DNA of 14,026 nucleotides, from positions 1 through 14,026 of the forward strand of contig JAZUCT010000059.1 of the NCBI GenBank assembly GCA_045639255.1, in the 5' to 3' direction. The translations under genes and the position numbers were made by a program. How positions within the stretch are numbered: position 1 is the stretch's first letter; the number at the start of each line of letters is the position of its first letter. A model generated the notes under the pieces. It saw only the letters and a program-made list of their open reading frames with translations, was not told the DNA's origin and searched no databases. The DNA is from JAZUCT01 sp045639255. Lineage in GTDB: Bacteria > Bacillota > Clostridia > Christensenellales > UBA1242. Below are positions 13,580 through 14,026 of this stretch, piece after piece.

Positions 13580-14026
<447 letters not shown>

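Overview
The window is low-GC DNA using the standard bacterial code (TGA ends lgt and recX, TAG ends acpS). Purine-rich Shine-Dalgarno sequences, sigma-A-type promoters with 17-bp spacers and many intrinsic terminators point to an anaerobic member of the Bacillota, probably an uncultivated Clostridia-like lineage. The gene families agree: a Firmicute-type lgt, a BspA-like LRR_5 protein, a DivIVA-like coiled-coil protein, MazF of the EndoA type, and a NifU-like/GGGtGRT pair. The right edge cuts through a 23S rRNA gene, as often happens where an assembled contig stops at an rRNA operon.

Layout from left to right. (1) 74-2308, plus strand: a large LRR_5 protein with an unusual N-terminal helical domain and about five C-terminal membrane helices, closed by a bidirectional terminator. 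(2) 4034-2363, minus strand: lgt with an overlapping downstream DivIVA-like gene. The lgt promoter is near-consensus and predicts a leaderless transcript. (3) 4776-4150, minus: a small bitopic membrane protein of unknown function with its own promoter and terminator. (4) 5257-4913, minus: mazF with no antitoxin gene beside it. (5) 8140-5440, minus: an operon tyrS-yigZ-recX-acpS whose genes overlap by 1 to 20 nt, ending in a terminator that contains the acpS stop codon. (6) 8266-10730, plus, divergent from tyrS: radC, a NifU-like scaffold protein and a GGGtGRT-family protein, tightly spaced and ending in a strong terminator. (7) 10833-12050, plus: a lipoprotein of unknown function, which would be an Lgt substrate. 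(8) 12683-12099 and 13159-12839, minus: two orphan genes, one a two-helix membrane protein flanked by coiled coils. (9) 14026-13285, minus: the 3' part of 23S rRNA, a tRNA-free spacer, and 5S rRNA with its terminator.

Seven protein-coding transcription units have a recognisable promoter whose -10 box lies about 20 to 30 nt before a Shine-Dalgarno-led start codon. Most carry a TGn extension in front of the -10 box. lgt is the exception, with no leader at all. No mobile element, CRISPR array or phage gene is visible, and no gap between genes exceeds about 180 bases. The parts most worth following up are the NifU-like/GGGtGRT pair downstream of radC, the leaderless lgt promoter, the solitary mazF, and the LRR protein's architecture.
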